64,000 nt of DNA from Rhodospirillaceae bacterium MC! (GCA_002632265.1 NQOV01000009.1:1-64000), one strand, 5' to 3'; positions 53,441 to 63,884 are shown, counted from the first letter of the stretch. Notes: generated by a model from the letters alone, not told the origin. Program-made: numbers and translations.

Positions 53441-54667
53441 TTAATTATAGGTTGGTTTTTCTTTTTTTGCAACAGTTTCTTTATTAACAGTTACTTTTTT
53501 TATGGATTTATCACTTGGGATCTCATACATAGGATCAAGTAAAATGTTCTCTACAACCGAACGTAAGCCCCTTGCACCTGTTTTTCTTTTAATGGCAATA
53601 CTTGCGATTTCTGTAAGAGATTCTTCTGTGAATTCAAGGTCTACATCTTCCATATCAAATAATGCTTTATACTGTTTGATAATCGCATTTTTCGGTTCGG
53701 TTAGAATGGAAATTAAGGCCTCTTCATCAAGATCTTCAAGTACGGTCCATACTGGTATACGTCCAATTAATTCAGGGATCAAGCCGAATTTTACCAGATC
53801 TTTAGGAGATAGTTTCTTGAATTCATCGCCGATCTTAGGATCTTCAGCAGATTTAACTTTCGCACCAAAGCCGATACTAGAACCTTTTTCCCTTTTGCCG
53901 ATAACTTTTTCCAAGCCGTCGAAAGCACCGCCACAAATGAATAGAATGTTAGTTGTGTCGATCTTGGTGGTTTCGCCCTGCGGATGTTTTCTTCCGCCTT
54001 GCGGTGGTACAGAGGCCACAGTGCCTTCGATGATTTTTAACAGAGCTTGTTGTACGCCCTCCCCTGATACATCACGAGTAATGGACGGATTCTCGGTTTT
54101 TCTTGAGATTTTATCGATCTCATCAATGTAGATAATCCCTCGTTCTGTTTTTGCCACGTCATTATCTGCTGACTGTAATAATTTTAGAATGATATTTTCC
54201 ACATCTTCACCCACATAACCCGCTTCGGTTAGGGTAGTAGCGTCGACCATGGCGAAAGGCACTTCTAAAACTCGTGCTAAAGTAGAAGCTAGCAATGTTT
54301 TACCGCTCCCAGTAGGGCCCACAAGAAGAACGTTAGATTTTTGCATTTCCACATCCGTATCCTGTTGTAAGTGCATTAATCTTTTATAGTGATTATACAC
54401 GGCCACCGATAGAACTTTCTTAGCGTCGTTTTGTCCAATGATGTAATCATCCAGAGCTTCTTTAAGTTTGGCAGGAGTTTTAAGATCCTTTAAGCCTTCG
54501 GCTACTATTTCTTGATTTTCCGCTTGTTTGATACTTTCTTGAGATGTATCTAAACACTCGCCACAAATATAAGAGGTTTGTCCGTTTGTGAAATTGGTAA
54601 TGCCTGCAACAAACACTTCCACTTCTTCATCTGATTTTCCGCAAAAACTACAATGCTTTGTACTCAT
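53441..54667 (-). CDS. clpX: ATP-dependent Clp protease ATP-binding subunit ClpX
   Basis: The product is about 408 residues. The zinc-binding domain has [17 protein letters not shown] and CGECLD. Walker [12 protein letters not shown] is near 100, [13 protein letters not shown] near 235 and the ClpP-docking loop [10 protein letters not shown] near 255. It unfolds substrates for ClpP. The start at MSTKHCSF is chosen because GGTGGA precedes it and the longer ORF adds 20 unrelated residues. In alphaproteobacteria ClpXP degrades CtrA during the cell cycle. Confidence 0.98.
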   Translation of the reverse strand: MSTKHCSFCGKSDEEVEVFVAGITNFTNGQTSYICGECLDTSQESIKQAENQEIVAEGLKDLKTPAKLKEALDDYIIGQNDAKKVLSVAVYNHYKRLMHLQQDTDVEMQKSNVLLVGPTGSGKTLLASTLARVLEVPFAMVDATTLTEAGYVGEDVENIILKLLQSADNDVAKTERGIIYIDEIDKISRKTENPSITRDVSGEGVQQALLKIIEGTVASVPPQGGRKHPQGETTKIDTTNILFICGGAFDGLEKVIGKREKGSSIGFGAKVKSAEDPKIGDEFKKLSPKDLVKFGLIPELIGRIPVWTVLEDLDEEALISILTEPKNAIIKQYKALFDMEDVDLEFTEESLTEIASIAIKRKTGARGLRSVVENILLDPMYEIPSDKSIKKVTVNKETVAKKEKPTYN

Positions 54668-54901
54668 TTTTATCCACCGTTTAATGATCTTGGTTATTAA
54701 AGAATTATAAAAAACACAATTCTTCATTCTTTTTTAGCTAGGTGAGAAAAAGAAATACATAGATACTTTTTTCATGATCGGTTTGGTTGTGATCTGATAA
54801 TAAGATTAAGACATTAGACATTAGATCTTAATTAAAAGTATTTAGTTATTCTTTTCTCAAGGCTAAATTATATTATATTATATTTACTATACTAAGTTTG
54901 A

Positions 54902-55561
54902 TTATTCGTCATCATCCGACGGTTCGTCAACTTCTGGACGTTTTTCAATTACTGCATCTACTAAACCGAATTCCACAGCTTGCTCGGCCGTTAGGAAGTT
55001 ATCACGCTCTAGGGCGTTGAAGATCTCATCATAGCTACGCCCTGTATGTTTTACGTAGATATTATTTAGACGTTCTTTAACTTCTATCATTTCCTCCACG
55101 TGGATTTTTACATCGGTTGTCTGCCCTTGAGCTCCGCCTGAAAGCTGATGTACCATTACACGTGAATTAGGCAAGCAAAAACGCTTTCCTGCCTCGCCTG
55201 CGGTTAGCAGTAAAGATCCCATTGATGCGGCCTGACCCATACATACTGTATGAACTTTTGGTCTGATATATTGCATGGTATCATAAATTGATAAACCAGA
55301 ACTAACTACACCACCAGGAGAGTTAATATACATATAGATTTCTTTTTCTGGATTCTCTGATTCTAAATGTAATAATTGCGCACAAATTAAGCTTGCCATA
55401 TTATCTTCCACCTGACCAGTAAGGAAGACGATACGCTCTCTTAACAGGCGGGAATAAATATCAAAAGAACGCTCTCCCCTACCTGTTGATTCAACAACCA
55501 TAGGAACTAGATTGTTCATAGTCATGGGATTATTATTAGCACCAAAATATAAATTAGACAT
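54902..55561 (-). CDS. clpP: ATP-dependent Clp protease proteolytic subunit ClpP
   Basis: The product is 219 residues. The catalytic Ser is in [15 protein letters not shown] near 115, His in [14 protein letters not shown] near 140, and the Asp follows in the [11 protein letters not shown] region. The N-terminal segment [20 protein letters not shown] is the processed propeptide junction. Acidic tail DEPSDDDE. It forms the 14-mer chamber with ClpX. It lies between tig and clpX. Confidence 0.98.
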   Translation of the reverse strand: MSNLYFGANNNPMTMNNLVPMVVESTGRGERSFDIYSRLLRERIVFLTGQVEDNMASLICAQLLHLESENPEKEIYMYINSPGGVVSSGLSIYDTMQYIRPKVHTVCMGQAASMGSLLLTAGEAGKRFCLPNSRVMVHQLSGGAQGQTTDVKIHVEEMIEVKERLNNIYVKHTGRSYDEIFNALERDNFLTAEQAVEFGLVDAVIEKRPEVDEPSDDDE

Positions 55562-55882
55562 TTACCAAACCTCTTACTTGTTAGTATTTTATTTATAAAT
55601 ATTATATAACTATCTTTGATCAATTAAAAAAGGCAATATCTTGTATTCTTATAAAATCTTAAAGATAAATCAATAATTTTCTTGTTATTTATGTATCATA
55701 CAATATTAATTATAGATTTACAAGTTAATTTAAAATATTTTTTGTAATCTTAAAAAATAACAAATGGTTATATATTTAATACAACCATTTGTTATTGATA
55801 CAGATCAAACCTTTAATCTACGATTATCAAATTTAAAGAGTCGTGAAAAATAGAACACATAACCCAATTTTAAGACAGTCTC

Positions 55883-55959
55883 TAAAGGGTGGGAAAAGTG
55901 CTTAGCTCCTTAAGGCATACGAGGTGTATACCCCAACGAGTGCTTTTTCACGCCCTTTA
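55883..55959 (-). terminator. Long hairpin after tig (hairpin family member 2)
   Basis: The outer arms are TAAAGGGTGGGAAAAGTGCT plus TA (55883-55904) and GAGTGCTTTTTCACGCCCTT plus TA (55938-55959). They pair along their length with a few G-U pairs. An inner GGCATAC/GTATACC pair forms the tip. It sits two bases past the tig stop, in the 400-base tig-clpP gap whose remainder (55562-55882) has no gene. Confidence 0.6.
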
Positions 55960-55961
55960 AA

Positions 55962-57305
55962 TTATGATAATTCAGCGATTAAGGATCTTAACTCTTCTTC
56001 TGATACATTTTTATCAGTTACTTTAGCTTTTTCGATGATTACATCAACAACTTTATCTTCAAATAATGGCATGCGGATTGCTTCCATTGCTTGTGGATTC
56101 TTTTGATAATGATCTATCACTTGCTTTTCTTGACCTGGATAACGATAAGCTTCAGCCATAACTGCTTGCTTAATTTCTTCAGGAGTAACTTCAACTTCAA
56201 ATTGACTACCCAATTCAGATACAACTAAAGCTAAACGTACACGACGTTGGGCGATTTCTTTGTATTCTTTTTTAAGTTCGTCATCGGATTTATTTTTGTC
56301 GTCATCGTCGATAGCGTCTGGATTTTCTTTTCTCATTTGTTCAAAGTTTGTCCAAATAGATTCGAATTCGCCATCTACAATACCGTCAGGGATTGTAACA
56401 TCCAAATGTTTTTCGTTTAATGCGTCTAAAACTTGACGTTTTGCCACAAGACGGCTCATGTTTTTGAATTCTGATTCTCTTTGATCTTTAATAAGTTTTT
56501 TCAATTCTTCTAAAGTACCAAAGCCCATTTTTGTAGCTAGATCGTCGTTAATTTCTGCAGGAACGGTATTAAATACGTCTACGATTTCCGTTTCGAATAC
56601 AGCGGCCTTGCCTGCTAATTCCTTAGCTTGATATTCTTCAGGGAATGTTACTTCTACCGTAACAGTATCGCCTTTATAAGCACCTTCGAGTTGTTTTTCG
56701 AAACCTGGTATGAACGAATCAGAACCTAATTCTAATTTGTAATTATTGCCTGTGCCACCTTCGAAAGCTACACCGTCAACAGTACCGACGAAATTAATTT
56801 CTAAAGTATCGCCTTTACGTGTTTTGCGTTTTCTTGCTAAAGGAGTTGTCGATTTACTACCAGAGGCTAGATTCTCTAATACTTTAGTAACTTCGTCTTC
56901 TGATAATTCAGCGATTGGGCGTTCGATTTCTAAACCGTCAACATTTGCGGTTGTGAAATCAGGGAATACTTCGAATTCCACAGATAATTCAAGATCTGCG
57001 TTATCTTCTTCAATGCCTTTGATATCTGTTAAAGATGGTTGACCGATTGGACGTAACTCATTATCTTTAACTAATTTTTCAATGGCTTCATTAATTAGCC
57101 CCTCAATGGTTTCGCCACGTACTGCTTTACCATGCTTTTGCTCTATCACTTTAATAGGAACTTTACCCGGGCGGAAACCTGGTAGGCTCATTGTTTTAGC
57201 ATATGTTGATAGTTTTTCTTTAACTTTTTCCGCAACGGTTGCAGATGGTACAACAATAGAGTATGCACGTTTTAAACCTTCGTTTGTAACTTCAGTAATC
57301 TTCAT
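55962..57305 (-). CDS. tig: Trigger factor
   Basis: The product is 447 residues. The ribosome-binding loop GFRPGKVPIKVIEQKHG is near residue 42. The FKBP-type domain (GDTLEINFVGTVDGVAFEGG, about 160-240) includes PGFEKQLEGAYKGDTVTVEV, and the C-terminal chaperone arms end SEEELRSLIAEL. It binds nascent chains at the ribosome exit. It heads the tig-clpP-clpX-lon group. Confidence 0.97.
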   Translation of the reverse strand: MKITEVTNEGLKRAYSIVVPSATVAEKVKEKLSTYAKTMSLPGFRPGKVPIKVIEQKHGKAVRGETIEGLINEAIEKLVKDNELRPIGQPSLTDIKGIEEDNADLELSVEFEVFPDFTTANVDGLEIERPIAELSEDEVTKVLENLASGSKSTTPLARKRKTRKGDTLEINFVGTVDGVAFEGGTGNNYKLELGSDSFIPGFEKQLEGAYKGDTVTVEVTFPEEYQAKELAGKAAVFETEIVDVFNTVPAEINDDLATKMGFGTLEELKKLIKDQRESEFKNMSRLVAKRQVLDALNEKHLDVTIPDGIVDGEFESIWTNFEQMRKENPDAIDDDDKNKSDDELKKEYKEIAQRRVRLALVVSELGSQFEVEVTPEEIKQAVMAEAYRYPGQEKQVIDHYQKNPQAMEAIRMPLFEDKVVDVIIEKAKVTDKNVSEEELRSLIAELS

Positions 57306-57466
57306 TATATAACCTTATTTTTTATATATTAATAAATTCAATGGGATCTTAGGTTTAAGAGACACATTAAATAATTCTGCTATAGAATACACTATTTTTA
57401 TTTATTTTTCAAGGGTTTTTTAGTTTTTCTTTAATTATCGATTGTATTTAAATGGAAAAACCTAAC

Positions 57467-58411
57467 TTATGCCTTAAAATTCAAGCCTAAATAGTTATAT
57501 CTTTCGGGATCATTTTGCCAGTTTTCACGAACTTTTACAAATAAAAATAAATGAACAGGCACTTCTAACAATTCAGATAATTCCGTACGGGCCAGTTGTC
57601 CGATAGTTTTGAGTTTACTTCCTTGATGTCCGATAATGATTTTTTTATGGGAATTGCGTGTTACGTAAATTGTTTGATTGATCTTGATGCCGTTTTTCTG
57701 TTCTTCCCATGATTCTGTTTCCACAGTAATGGAATATGGTAGCTCCTTATGAACATGATTGAAGATTTTTTCTCTTGTGATTTCTGCTGCGAGATTCTTT
57801 TCAGGTAAATCAGATATGTATTCCGCAGGAAATAACCAAGGGCTGTAGGCTTGATCTTGACAAAGTTGATCCACCAAGCGATCGACATTAACGCCATTGA
57901 GAGCGGAAATCATGAATGTATGATCGAATTGACATAACTCATTTAGTTGTTCGGTTAGGGCGAAAAGTTTTTCCTTATTAATGAGATCCACCTTATTTAA
58001 GGCAAGATACTTTGTTACTTTTTTCCCTGATATATTGTGAATGATTCGCCCAAGATTCTCGGTTAATCCTTTGTTACTATCGACCATTAATAAAATGGAA
58101 TCGGCGTCTTTTACTCCTGACCAAGCGGAATCCACCATGGCACGCTCTAACCTGTGGGACGGATTGAAAATACCAGGGGTATCAATTAACACCAGTTGAG
58201 TTTTATCCTGCATGGCTACGCCTAAAACTCGTGATCTGGTGGTCTGCACTTTGTGGGATACTATGGAAACTTTAGTTCCTACCATGCGATTAATTAAGGT
58301 GGATTTGCCCGCATTCGGTGCACCGATAACCGCAACGAATCCGCATTTAGTTCCGTCTTTTTCTGCTGTAGCTTGCTCTTTAAGGCGTTGTTGTTGGATG
58401 TCTTCTTGCAT
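57467..58411 (-). CDS. era: GTPase Era
   Basis: The product is about 314 residues. G1 GAPNAGKST is near 31, DTPGI near 78, NKVD near 140, followed by SALNG, and a C-terminal KH domain (KIIIGHQGSKLKTIGQLART). It binds the 16S rRNA 3' end in 30S assembly. The longest ORF runs back into rnc by about 80 bases with no Era-like sequence, so the ATG at MQEDIQQQ is preferred, 68 bases after rnc. Confidence 0.94.
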   Translation of the reverse strand: MQEDIQQQRLKEQATAEKDGTKCGFVAVIGAPNAGKSTLINRMVGTKVSIVSHKVQTTRSRVLGVAMQDKTQLVLIDTPGIFNPSHRLERAMVDSAWSGVKDADSILLMVDSNKGLTENLGRIIHNISGKKVTKYLALNKVDLINKEKLFALTEQLNELCQFDHTFMISALNGVNVDRLVDQLCQDQAYSPWLFPAEYISDLPEKNLAAEITREKIFNHVHKELPYSITVETESWEEQKNGIKINQTIYVTRNSHKKIIIGHQGSKLKTIGQLARTELSELLEVPVHLFLFVKVRENWQNDPERYNYLGLNFKA

Positions 58412-58479
58412 ATTATGTATATACTTTCTGTTAATTTTGTGATTTATGCTAAATTTAAGATTCTCTATTTTAAGAATGG

Positions 58480-59151
58480 TCAATCTAAGTCGATTTTGTA
58501 TGTTTTTATGAAGATTCTTGCGGCCTCGGATTGGGAACGCTTTTTCGATGTGCCACAACCAATAACAGGTTCAAAATCTTTCACAAGTACCGATGTTTCA
58601 AACATGGGGTTATGATCTGTGCCTTTTATGGAAATTACAGTGTATTCGGGAATGGGACGTCCATTTTTTTGACTCCATTCCTGTAGATATGTTTTTGAAT
58701 CCTTTAGTAATTTACTATCGAGTCTCTTATTCCAATATTTTTTAATGAATTGGCTTGCGGTGTTTAAGCCTGAATCCAAATAGATGGCCGCAATTAGAGC
58801 CTCACAGGCGTCGGCTTGGGTTGAACTGCCGATCTCTTCCTTATCGCCCACATGGATGTACTCAATCAGATTAATTTCATGAGCTACTTCCACTAGTATT
58901 TTCTTGCATACTAAATTGGTAAAGCGAATGGAAAGGTGGCCCTCTGGCTCATGGGGGTAAAATGCAAATAAGAGATCTGCCATTACTAAACCCAAAACAC
59001 GATCGCCAACAAACTCCAAGCGTTCGTTGGAATAAGCTTTGTTGGACTTTGTTCTTTTACCCAAACTAGAATGGGTTAAAGCTTCATATAAATAATCTTT
59101 ATTGTTAAAAATATATCCGATTGTATTTTCTAATTCGTTAATGTCTTTCAT
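58480..59151 (-). CDS. rnc: Ribonuclease III
   Basis: The product is about 223 residues. The RNase III signature NERLEFVGDRVLGL is near 39-52, the second acidic cluster ADACEALIAAIYLDSG near 110-125, and a double-stranded RNA-binding domain covers the last 70 residues (YLQEWSQKNGRPIPEYTVIS; KKRSQSEAARIFI). It processes rRNA and structured mRNA. The start MKDINELEN is preferred over an upstream TTG. It lies between lepB and era. Confidence 0.96.
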   Translation of the reverse strand: MKDINELENTIGYIFNNKDYLYEALTHSSLGKRTKSNKAYSNERLEFVGDRVLGLVMADLLFAFYPHEPEGHLSIRFTNLVCKKILVEVAHEINLIEYIHVGDKEEIGSSTQADACEALIAAIYLDSGLNTASQFIKKYWNKRLDSKLLKDSKTYLQEWSQKNGRPIPEYTVISIKGTDHNPMFETSVLVKDFEPVIGCGTSKKRSQSEAARIFIKTYKIDLD

Positions 59152-59266
59152 GGATATAGTACTTCTTATCAAATTTTAAAAATTAGTGAACGTGTTACAA
59201 TTGCTTGATTTCATATGCTTATACATCTTATACGAAAAAACGTGAAAGGAGTGTGAGAACGTGCAA

Positions 59267-59403
59267 GGAGTGGGGAAAATGAGTTAAGGTGTGCCTTAGA
59301 TTAGAGCGACATGTACTCATGTGTGCCTTAAATTAGGGCGACATGTACTCATGTCTACCTTAGCCCTAATTTAAGGTGCAGATTAACTCATTTTACACGC
59401 TCC
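59267..59403 (-). terminator. Long hairpin after lepB with internal 32-bp direct repeats (hairpin family member 3)
   Basis: The outer arms (59267-59287 and 59383-59403) are GGAG-TGGGG-AAAATGAGTTAA and the complement of GGAG-CGTGT-AAAATGAGTTAA. Inside are two adjacent 32-bp direct repeats (59291-59322 and 59323-59354; GTGCCTTARATTAGRGCGAC then ATGTACTCATGT). A third, inverted partial copy lies near 59363-59379. It directly abuts the lepB stop. Confidence 0.65.
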
Positions 59404-60153
59404 TTAGCTCCTTGATAGGTTGTTGGGGTTGTGGAATAAACGATTATATCTTATGGAACTAAACCATGAAATGGGATTGTACCAGTGAAATGATTGATCA
59501 AATGATACTACGACTGTGGAAACTCTTCCTACTAGATTCTCGAAGGGAACGAAGTGGAACACTCTGCTATCGGATGAGTTGTCTCGATTGTCGCCACAAA
59601 AGAAATAAGATCCTTGGGGGATTGTGTATTCTTCTGTGTTGTCTAATGGTTGATTGTCCGATATTTCGTAGATGAAATGTTTTATACCATTTGGTAAGGT
59701 TTCAGTATACTTGTTGGCTTGATAGGATGGTACATCATTAGTCATTACTGGTCCTAGCAATTGGCGATCAACTAGACGTTTGTTAATGTATAAACGACCG
59801 TTTTGATATTGTATGGTATCCCCTGGAACGCCTATCAATCTTTTTACATAATCTACTTTTATTGCAGTGGGCGGACGAAATACGATAATATCGCCACGTT
59901 TAGGTTCGGAAGAAAAGAAACGACCGCTAAAGCCTATTATACCAAAGGGGAACGAGTATTTACTATAACCATAGGAAAATTTATTGACTAGAATATAATC
60001 TCCCAATTGGAGCGTAGGCAACATTGATCCACTGGGGATTCTAAAAGGTTCAAAAGAAAATGATCGTAATATTATGGCTATACCTATGGCCACAACTATG
60101 GACAATACTGTCTCCATAGTACTTTTTTGTTTTTTCTTTTTTCTTGCTGACAT
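59404..60153 (-). CDS. lepB: Signal peptidase I
   Basis: The product is 249 residues. An N-terminal span (ETVLSIVVAIGIAIILRSFS) precedes the catalytic Ser in FRIPSGSMLPTLQLGD (about residue 40), the catalytic Lys in VDYVKRLIGVPGD (about 105) and the GDNRDNSSDSR box near 190. It removes signal peptides from exported proteins such as the transglycosylase and nuclease here. It is upstream of rnc. Confidence 0.97.
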   Translation of the reverse strand: MSARKKKKQKSTMETVLSIVVAIGIAIILRSFSFEPFRIPSGSMLPTLQLGDYILVNKFSYGYSKYSFPFGIIGFSGRFFSSEPKRGDIIVFRPPTAIKVDYVKRLIGVPGDTIQYQNGRLYINKRLVDRQLLGPVMTNDVPSYQANKYTETLPNGIKHFIYEISDNQPLDNTEEYTIPQGSYFFCGDNRDNSSDSRVFHFVPFENLVGRVSTVVVSFDQSFHWYNPISWFSSIRYNRLFHNPNNLSRS

Positions 60154-60303
60154 TCAAAACACCTTAGAAATATTAAATAAAAATAATTGTTGCTATTTGC
60201 TGATAGCTCTAACTAATAGTAAATAATATCTTTTTACATACCGTATTGTCAAGTACTATTTTGTTAGGGTGCTTTTATATGGCGTCTCTTGTATGTTATT
60301 TCT

Positions 60304-60882
60304 TTAACCTTGCTCTTGATCGAGCTTCTTTTTTCTTCTAGGAAATTTGGTTATACGGATTTTATTGACTAGATATTTAACGGGAAAATATACTATAAGC
60401 CCTGCGACAATTCCTGTAGGAATAGTACCTATTAAGATCTTATAAAAGATTGGCCATATGTCGTACCATAACTTCTTAAATTCCAAATGCTTGACTGCAT
60501 GACCGAAATCCTTACTAAGATTATGAATCTCATGGGAACTCATGGCATGACCACCTACACCAAAAAATACACTAACCTTATAGGATACAAGCCATATCAT
60601 CGGCCACGTCCACGGATTACCCACTAATGATCCTGTCATCCCTGCAACGATATTTCCCCTTAAAATATAGCAACAACAAATTGTTGTTAAAAAATGCAGT
60701 CCCACAAGCGGAGAAAAAGAAACCGCTACTCCTACGGCAAAACCCAAGGCGATACTATTTGAAGATGCTCCAATACGAGCAATTCTAAAAACATAATAAG
60801 TGCCTATACGTTTTATAACCATAGGCGAAGTAAAGAGTTTTTTATACTTTTGTAGAGTTTGCTTTTGCATTCGTTTAAACAT
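60304..60882 (-). CDS. DUF2062 membrane protein
   Basis: The product is 192 residues with two or three spans: ALGFAVGVAVSFSPLVGLHF, CCCYILRGNIVAGMTGSLVG then NPWTWPMIW (the conserved NPWT motif), and FYKILIGTIPTGIVAGLIVY. The ends are basic. DUF2062 proteins are uncharacterised. It lies between rel and lepB, where acpS or pdxJ is often found in relatives. Confidence 0.85.
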   Translation of the reverse strand: MFKRMQKQTLQKYKKLFTSPMVIKRIGTYYVFRIARIGASSNSIALGFAVGVAVSFSPLVGLHFLTTICCCYILRGNIVAGMTGSLVGNPWTWPMIWLVSYKVSVFFGVGGHAMSSHEIHNLSKDFGHAVKHLEFKKLWYDIWPIFYKILIGTIPTGIVAGLIVYFPVKYLVNKIRITKFPRRKKKLDQEQG

Positions 60883-61062
60883 GATAAACTCCCATAGATA
60901 TCAAGATATTTGCAAAAATGTTTTCATTATAAATATAAATATAAATATTAATTGTCTTATGTATCTTTAAATATACCAGCAAATAAAGAAAAAATCAAGA
61001 TATATTTGATCACATATAAAAAATATTTATTCATAAATATAATGTCTTACTTATTCAGATAT

Positions 61063-63366
61063 TTAGTCTCTATCTAAGTATATAATATATGGCAAAGTTC
61101 GTAAGGCTCGCATTACGTTTTCCAAATGGGCTAAGGATTGAACATTCACATCTAGAAGTAATTCGATAACATTGGAGGATTTGTTGGCGGATTTTGCGTT
61201 GACTAAACCCACATGTTGTCTACCTAATATTTCTATAACGCTCACCAAGACATCTTTTTTATTTTTAGATAAAATACTAATGCGACTGGTTAAAACCTGA
61301 TTTTCATTGTCTTTAGCATTGGATTTCCAACTAAGATCAATCAAATGATCCCTATTTAAGGCCAGTATCTGAACGCAATTTGTTCTATGTACTGTGATTT
61401 GCGAACCTGACGCCACAACGCCGACGATAACATCTCCAGGTAAGGGATGACAGCAATTCGCCATTTTATGGGCTACTGATAAATCGATCTCATAAAATAG
61501 ATCATCGGTAATTTTATTATTGTCTTTTCTTTTGTTTGCTCCGAAATATTCTAAAGCGTCATCAATATCATTTACCGCTTCGAATCCGCCTGTAAGAGCT
61601 TCTTTGTTAAGCTTTTTATGGGCGATCCAATTGAGAACCTCTCGAAATTCGATTCTTCCAGAACCTATTTCCGTATATAGCATGTCAAGAGAGCCAGCTC
61701 GGTAGTGCTTGCAAATATCAGCGAGTAATTCATCCGTATTATGGATAGAATGTGCGGTTAAGCCTTTTGTTAGAATATTCTTACCTGCGTCCAAAAATAG
61801 TAATTTTTCTTGTCTGCGAATTGATTTGCGAATCTTAGATTTAGCTCTTGGAGTTACCACCCAATTAAGGGATTCTCTTGTGGGCAATTTGTTTTTTGAT
61901 GTTTCAATTTCCACCACATCGCCCGTTTTAAGTTTTGTCTTAATGGGGGCGATTCGCTTATTGATTCTAGCAGAAATACAATTGTTGCCAATTTCTTCAT
62001 GTAGCAGATAAGCAAAATCTAAAATACTTGAATTCTTTGGTAATTCTAAAATATCGCCATCGGGAGTAAAAACAAAAATACTCTTTAAATACATAGACAT
62101 CTTAGCTTCTTGTAATAACTCTTCGGAAGTTTCTGAAGTCTCTATGAGCTTAACAAGATCACGCAACCATTTATTGGCTCGTTTTTCTTCAAGCGTTCCC
62201 CCTTGTTTGTAGATCCAATGGGCGGCATAGCCGTTTTCTGCGGTTTCGTGCATATTTCTTGTGCGAATCTGAATTTCCACCTCATGGCCGTTGGGTTCTA
62301 ACACCACCGTATGCAAAGACTGATAGCCGTTAGCTTTGGGCATGGAAATATAATCCTTAAAGTTTCCAGGTAACACCGAGAATATTTTGTGAACCAAACC
62401 AAGCACCATATAACAATCATCTTTCGAATCCACAAGAATCCTAAAGGCCATGATGTCCGAAAGTTGCTCAAAGGCGATATTTCTATTTTTCATCTTTTGC
62501 CAAATGGAATAGGGCGACTTTTTACGACTGTCAAGATCTGCTTGAAGATTGGCATCTTCTAAGGCTTGCTTTAACTGTTCCATTAATTTGATTGAGATTT
62601 TTTCTGCGTCCGAGTAGAAATTATCAAGCTGATCTATAATGTGTTGAAATTCTGCTGGATGTAATTCCTTAAAGGATAAATCTTGCAATTCCACTCGAAT
62701 ATTGTGCATTCCCAAACGTTCGGCAAGTGGAGCGTATATCTCATAGGTTTCTAGGGCGATTCTGTGTTTGGATTTAAGATTATCATGAAAGGCGATAGTT
62801 CTCATATTGTGCATGCGATCGGATAACTTCACAAGTAAAACACGCAGATCCTTACTCACTGCAAGCATGAATTTACGAAGATTTTCCGCCTTTTCTTCAT
62901 CTAAGGACGCATTTTTTAAGGTTCTGATTTTTGTTACACCGTCCACCAGTAACGAGACAGTATCGCCGAAGATTTTGGTAATTTCTTCTAAGGTTGAGTC
63001 CGTATCTTCGATGACATCGTGTAATAATGCGGTAATAATACTTTCCGCATCGGGTTTAAGATCCGATAAAATAATCGCCACCGATATGGGATGAATAAAA
63101 TAAGGCTCGCCTGATTTTCTCTTCTGTGTATAATGTTTTTGATGGCCATATTCTAAGGCAAGCAAGATCTTTTTTAGTTTATCAGCTGGCATATACGCCA
63201 TTAGGATATCGAAAAGATCAATGGCTAAGGATTGCACTTCATTTTGTAAACGTGGTTGTATTTTATTGAGTCTTTCGATGATCTCATATTTGGTAATTTT
63301 TACCTCTTTGGCGAGATTGGTTTTTGTGTTTTTATTTGTGTTTGTATCCATGTCTTTTATATCCAT
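61063..63366 (-). CDS. rel: Bifunctional (p)ppGpp synthetase/hydrolase Rel
   Basis: The product is about 767 residues. The HD hydrolase domain has YFIHPISVAIIL and ALLHDVIEDTD (intact HD) near 90-125. The synthetase domain includes FRILVDSKDDCYMVLG and NGYQSLHTVVLEPNG near 345. TGS (IFVFTPDGDILELPKNSSIL, about 430-490), a conserved CC motif (HKMANCCHPLPGDV, about 640) and a C-terminal ACT domain follow. It makes and removes the stringent alarmone. The upstream TTG start lies within the rpoZ terminator, so the ATG at 63366 is preferred; its ribosome-binding site is weak. Confidence 0.95.
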   Translation of the reverse strand: MDIKDMDTNTNKNTKTNLAKEVKITKYEIIERLNKIQPRLQNEVQSLAIDLFDILMAYMPADKLKKILLALEYGHQKHYTQKRKSGEPYFIHPISVAIILSDLKPDAESIITALLHDVIEDTDSTLEEITKIFGDTVSLLVDGVTKIRTLKNASLDEEKAENLRKFMLAVSKDLRVLLVKLSDRMHNMRTIAFHDNLKSKHRIALETYEIYAPLAERLGMHNIRVELQDLSFKELHPAEFQHIIDQLDNFYSDAEKISIKLMEQLKQALEDANLQADLDSRKKSPYSIWQKMKNRNIAFEQLSDIMAFRILVDSKDDCYMVLGLVHKIFSVLPGNFKDYISMPKANGYQSLHTVVLEPNGHEVEIQIRTRNMHETAENGYAAHWIYKQGGTLEEKRANKWLRDLVKLIETSETSEELLQEAKMSMYLKSIFVFTPDGDILELPKNSSILDFAYLLHEEIGNNCISARINKRIAPIKTKLKTGDVVEIETSKNKLPTRESLNWVVTPRAKSKIRKSIRRQEKLLFLDAGKNILTKGLTAHSIHNTDELLADICKHYRAGSLDMLYTEIGSGRIEFREVLNWIAHKKLNKEALTGGFEAVNDIDDALEYFGANKRKDNNKITDDLFYEIDLSVAHKMANCCHPLPGDVIVGVVASGSQITVHRTNCVQILALNRDHLIDLSWKSNAKDNENQVLTSRISILSKNKKDVLVSVIEILGRQHVGLVNAKSANKSSNVIELLLDVNVQSLAHLENVMRALRTLPYIIYLDRD

Positions 63367-63390
63367 GTCATCTTTAGATTTTAAAAACAA

Positions 63391-63418
63391 AAAGAGAATC
63401 AAGGAGCTGATTCTCTTT
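63391..63418 (-). terminator. Rho-independent terminator between rpoZ and rel
   Basis: AAAGAGAATCA and TGATTCTCTTT form an 11-bp perfect stem with a six-base loop, followed on the minus strand by TTGTTTTTA. It is 59 bases past the rpoZ stop and 25 bases before the rel ATG, so rel expression depends on readthrough or a hidden promoter. Confidence 0.85.
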
Positions 63419-63476
63419 CACATATGAGATTATTTTATAATCTTCTATCTTCCCAGTTATTATATAAGATTTTTCT

Positions 63477-63845
63477 TTAGTCGTTTTTTACCACTTCATC
63501 AGGTATGATAGCCTCGGAAGACGGATCTTGAGATTCTTTTGATCCTGTTGTTGTTCCTGCTGTTTCCATTTCTGCCTCTGCTTCTTCTGCTTGTTTAAGC
63601 ATATTAGCAACTGTATTTGAAGTTCTTTTAGATTCTATCAAATATTCACGAACTTCATTAACATCGACGATACCAGAAGCTATCTCTCTAAGAGCGATAA
63701 CCGTAGGTTTTTCATTTTTATGTTTAAGTTCTATTTTAGGTGCAGAACCTGTAGATATTTCACGAGAACGATGAGACGCAATTGTAATCAATTCAAATGA
63801 GTTAGGAACTTTTACAAGACAATCTTCATTGGTAATTCTAGCCAT
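63477..63845 (-). CDS. rpoZ: RNA polymerase omega subunit
   Basis: The product is 122 residues: MARITNEDCLVKVPNSFELI, then TIASHRSREISTGSAPKIE and KPTVIALREIASGIVDVNEV, the conserved omega core. The last 50 residues are an acidic, Ser/Glu-rich tail longer than in enterobacteria, common in alphaproteobacteria. It aids assembly of the beta' subunit and ppGpp response. It is upstream of rel, the usual pairing. Confidence 0.95.
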   Translation of the reverse strand: MARITNEDCLVKVPNSFELITIASHRSREISTGSAPKIELKHKNEKPTVIALREIASGIVDVNEVREYLIESKRTSNTVANMLKQAEEAEAEMETAGTTTGSKESQDPSSEAIIPDEVVKND

Positions 63846-63884
63846 ATTGGTGCAAACCCTTTATTTTAGTGGTACATGAAAGTT

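Noticed and set aside
53502-54131. 209-codon plus-strand ORF
   Set aside because: It is antisense to clpX and has no recognisable family.
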